Below, piece after piece: positions 4,698 through 6,507 of a stretch of 6,507 nt of DNA. Location: assembly GCA_013298205.1 (NCBI GenBank), contig JAAFJZ010000144.1, positions 1 to 6,507 of the forward strand. Direction: 5' to 3'. The notes below the pieces were generated by a model. That model did not search any database. It had not been told where the DNA came from and saw only the letters and a program-made list of their open reading frames with translations. This DNA is from Cytophagales bacterium. Lineage in GTDB: Bacteria > Bacteroidota > Bacteroidia > Cytophagales > UBA9547. Each line of letters opens with the position of its first letter. The first letter of the stretch is position 1. A program made the position numbers and the translations under genes.

Positions 4698-5174
4698 TTA
4701 TTTTATATTCTCAATTTTATCAAATATTGCATAAATTTTAGATTTAATTTTATCAATATGATTTATTTTAAAAAGGTGTAAATCATATTCAGTAAATACA
4801 ATATAAGCAAGTACTAAATTCTTATCTTTTTCAGGTAAGATATGTTTTAAGTTTAATGTATCTTCTATTACATTTTGTATCTGATTTTTAACACGTAAAT
4901 CTACTTCTTCATCTGTTGATCCCCAATCAAAAGAAATAAGCACATCATTCAGTTCTAGTTCAATACCTAATTCATTTATTTCTGTTTTTATATTTTTTGT
5001 AATTCTATACAATGATTTTTTACAGTCAAAACATTGTGTTTCTACCACTTCCTCTTTACCATTACTATAGTATTCTGGCTCAAAATCGTGATATTTATAA
5101 ATTAAATTTTCACCAAACTTTTCACTTATGCGAGAAAAGAAATCTACCATCTTAAATTCTACTATTTTTGCCAT
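4698..5174 (-). CDS. Hypothetical protein, 158 residues, unrecognised
   Basis: ATG at 5174-5172, TAA at 4700-4698. The protein is soluble and charged, with no signal peptide or membrane helix. Order of parts: an N-terminal segment MAKIVEFKMVDFFSRISEKF, a Tyr-rich middle (YKYHDFEPEYYSNG, 26-39), a single CFDC pair (Cys48, Cys51), a helix KNIKTEINELGIELELNDV, an acidic FDWGSTDEEVDL (82-93), then a hydrophobic strand VLAYIVFTEY (121-130) and a Lys/Ile-rich helical end. One CxxC could bind metal only with partners I cannot see, perhaps in a dimer. No family recognised. It converges on the small gene at 4499 and is tandem with the protease gene upstream of it, which is closed off by its own terminator, so this gene needs its own promoter in 5175-5281. 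I find no CAAAnnTA (minus-strand TAnnTTTG) there. Confidence 0.6.
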   Translation of the reverse strand: MAKIVEFKMVDFFSRISEKFGENLIYKYHDFEPEYYSNGKEEVVETQCFDCKKSLYRITKNIKTEINELGIELELNDVLISFDWGSTDEEVDLRVKNQIQNVIEDTLNLKHILPEKDKNLVLAYIVFTEYDLHLFKINHIDKIKSKIYAIFDKIENIK

Positions 5175-5281
5175 TTTACTTTAAGTTTAAATATTTGTTT
5201 ATATGATATGAACATTTGCAATTTTATAATTTTTTTTTAAAATAGAAAGAATCTTTTTATAAATAAATTTATTTTAAAATT

Positions 5282-5322
5282 AAAAAAGCTATACCTCTGA
5301 TTCTAAGAGGTATAGCTTTTTT
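5282..5322 (-). terminator. Strong terminator of the protease gene
   Basis: A 17-base stem (5282-5298 with 5306-5322, core GCTATACCTCT) encloses a 7-base loop, with a 6-base T tract on the minus strand. It begins at the stop codon (5324-5326) of the protease gene. The T9 run on the plus strand (5317-5325) would make it active in that direction as well. Confidence 0.85.
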
Positions 5323-5323
5323 T

Positions 5324-6507
5324 TTAATAAATTGTAAGATTTCCTAAATTAAGCCTATCATTTGAGTAACTTGTAGCTGTTAGCGTGTACGATGTGTTCC
5401 TGCTAGTTGTTAGATTGACTTGAAAAGAAGAAATTCCACTCGAGTAGCTATAGTTTGAAATTACAGTTCCACAAATACTATTTTTTAAATACAAAGTTCC
5501 ACTAAAACTAAAATTTGAGCCATCAACTTTACTTATTTCAAGAATTGTTGTTGTTTCTGAAATAGAAATAACCTTAAATCTCATGCCATTTATAAATGTT
5601 AAACCACACGAATTACTGTTATTATAAGAAGAGCTACTGAATGAATTCAAAGCTGGACTAGAATTAATTACAACAGGTTGCGGAGTAGCGTTTGCCAATT
5701 TAGATAAACTTACTGATAATATTTTTTCAACTCCATTTATGAAGTAAGAATAATCAATAGACGAGTCATAATTTAATGAACCGTTACCTCCTACAAAATA
5801 TACTATAATATCAGCATAAGAATTTGCTGGTATTGAAACATTATTTTGAGATATTGAAAACCCACCATTACCTGTTAGCTTTGCAGTTAAATCTATGCTT
5901 CTAGCGTTATTATTTGTTAGTCGTACAACCATTGATGTGGTTTGACTACCAAAATTAAATTGAGATGCATTTGAGGCTATATCACTATCTACTACAGGAT
6001 TAGGTGTTGGAGTAGGAATAGTAACCGCTTCATTAGTGCAAAATGAAGAAATTTTGAGGGCATACAGAGCAGTAACATTTTTAAGTAACTTATTAGCAGA
6101 CATCTTAAGTGTAAATTCTCCATTTTTATAAACTCTACCCCAACTATTTATAAGTAAGAAATCGTCATTATCATATCCGTATATGATCATTGCATGTCCT
6201 CCGTTCAAAATTTCGGAGTCAATGTCATTTAAATAGCTGTCTAAAGATTTCAATTCATTGTCAGCAACAAAGCTTGCATGTATCGGTAAGTTTTGTGCTA
6301 TTGTGTTTTTTAGATTTTGAATTATAGTAGATTTGTCTTCAAATAAATCGTATATCTTATAATAATCTTCAAGATACAATTTATTAGTAAGTTTAGTTAC
6401 TTTTCCTTCTGCATTTTGTAACTCCTGAATGCCTTGTGTTTTAACATAGTCAAGGGCAGTATAACTAATAAGACCATTGTTTGGTTTGCCAAAATAATGA
6501 TTTGGAA
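5324..6507 (-). CDS. Papain-family (C1A) secreted cysteine protease with Ig-like domains, 5' end outside the window
   Basis: The minus-strand frame stays open to the right edge, so the gene is 5'-truncated by the window; an in-frame TTG near 6379 is internal. 393 residues are visible. Residues 1-155 are the C-terminal part of a C1A peptidase: NNGLISYTALDYVKTQGI matches the region after the catalytic Cys helix, GGHAMIIYGYD (His104) is the active-site His segment, and LLINSWG (Asn120) is the catalytic Asn segment, followed by the usual Gly-Glu-Phe. The catalytic Cys should lie just beyond 6507. A Pro/Thr linker (TIPTPTPNP, about 162-170) leads to an Ig-like domain (about 174-271: FNFGSQTTSMVVRLTNNNAR, GGFSISQNNVSIPANS) of choice-of-anchor D/ASPM-like type. 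A Ser/Asn linker leads to a final beta-rich domain (about 300-393) with two Cys. Probably exported, with a signal peptide upstream. No canonical type IX secretion C-terminal signal is evident. Confidence 0.85.
   Translation of the reverse strand, partial: PNHYFGKPNNGLISYTALDYVKTQGIQELQNAEGKVTKLTNKLYLEDYYKIYDLFEDKSTIIQNLKNTIAQNLPIHASFVADNELKSLDSYLNDIDSEILNGGHAMIIYGYDNDDFLLINSWGRVYKNGEFTLKMSANKLLKNVTALYALKISSFCTNEAVTIPTPTPNPVVDSDIASNASQFNFGSQTTSMVVRLTNNNARSIDLTAKLTGNGGFSISQNNVSIPANSYADIIVYFVGGNGSLNYDSSIDYSYFINGVEKILSVSLSKLANATPQPVVINSSPALNSFSSSSYNNSNSCGLTFINGMRFKVISISETTTILEISKVDGSNFSFSGTLYLKNSICGTVISNYSYSSGISSFQVNLTTSRNTSYTLTATSYSNDRLNLGNLTIY

Noticed and set aside
5022..5033. Zinc ribbon in the 158-residue minus-strand protein
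   Set aside because: Only one CxxC pair is present and no second Cys/His pair, so a zinc ribbon cannot be claimed.
6377..6379. TTG as start of the protease gene
   Set aside because: The frame continues to the window edge and the upstream residues match the C1A region after the catalytic helix.
1..6507. tRNA genes, CRISPR arrays, complete insertion sequences
   Set aside because: No cloverleaf, no regularly spaced direct repeats, and no transposase motif were found in either strand.

Overview
The window looks like Bacteroidota DNA, probably a flavobacterial or chitinophagal relative. It is AT-rich and has A-rich leaders in place of strong Shine-Dalgarno sequences. It carries TAnnTTTG-type -7 elements, a BACON-like secreted domain, a DUF4407 membrane protein, and a papain-type peptidase with choice-of-anchor-like Ig repeats. 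No tRNA, rRNA, CRISPR array or complete insertion sequence is visible. Several proteins cannot be assigned to a family by eye and are described as unknown.

Layout, left to right. (1) 2-650: the 3' end of an unrecognised gene that enters from outside the window. Its frame breaks at an A6 run, leaving a coding-looking tail in another frame, followed by a strong terminator. (2) 866-1183: a small exported single-domain BACON-like protein with a possible promoter. A hairpin-bearing spacer follows that resembles an interspersed repeat. (3) 1319-3631: three co-directional genes. They encode a soluble coiled-coil protein, a four-helix DUF4407 membrane protein with a long extracytoplasmic helical loop, and a membrane-anchored protein with an OB-fold-like domain. 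The last two are 18 bases apart and probably co-transcribed; a hairpin separates the first from the second. (4) 3632-3888: a hairpin overlapping a good Bacteroidota promoter, then a 25-codon ORF resembling the start of a KilA-N protein. (5) 3889-4362: an unknown 157-residue protein. (6) 4363-4697: a REP-like hairpin, then a roughly 49-codon gene readable only through a -1 shift at a correctly phased A_AAA_AAG heptamer, then a convergent terminator. (7) 4698-5174, minus strand: an unknown 158-residue protein. (8) 5324-6507, minus strand: the C-terminal two thirds or so of a secreted papain-family (C1A) protease, with the His and Asn active-site segments inside the window and the Cys segment outside it.

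The part most likely to be one functional unit is the coiled-coil, DUF4407 and OB-fold set. It could form an envelope-spanning assembly, but no activity can be read from the sequence. The most checkable oddities are the two frame disruptions at A runs. The one at 4567-4573 has the exact form of a dnaX-type slippery site. The one at 547-552 looks more like an indel, either real or a sequencing error.
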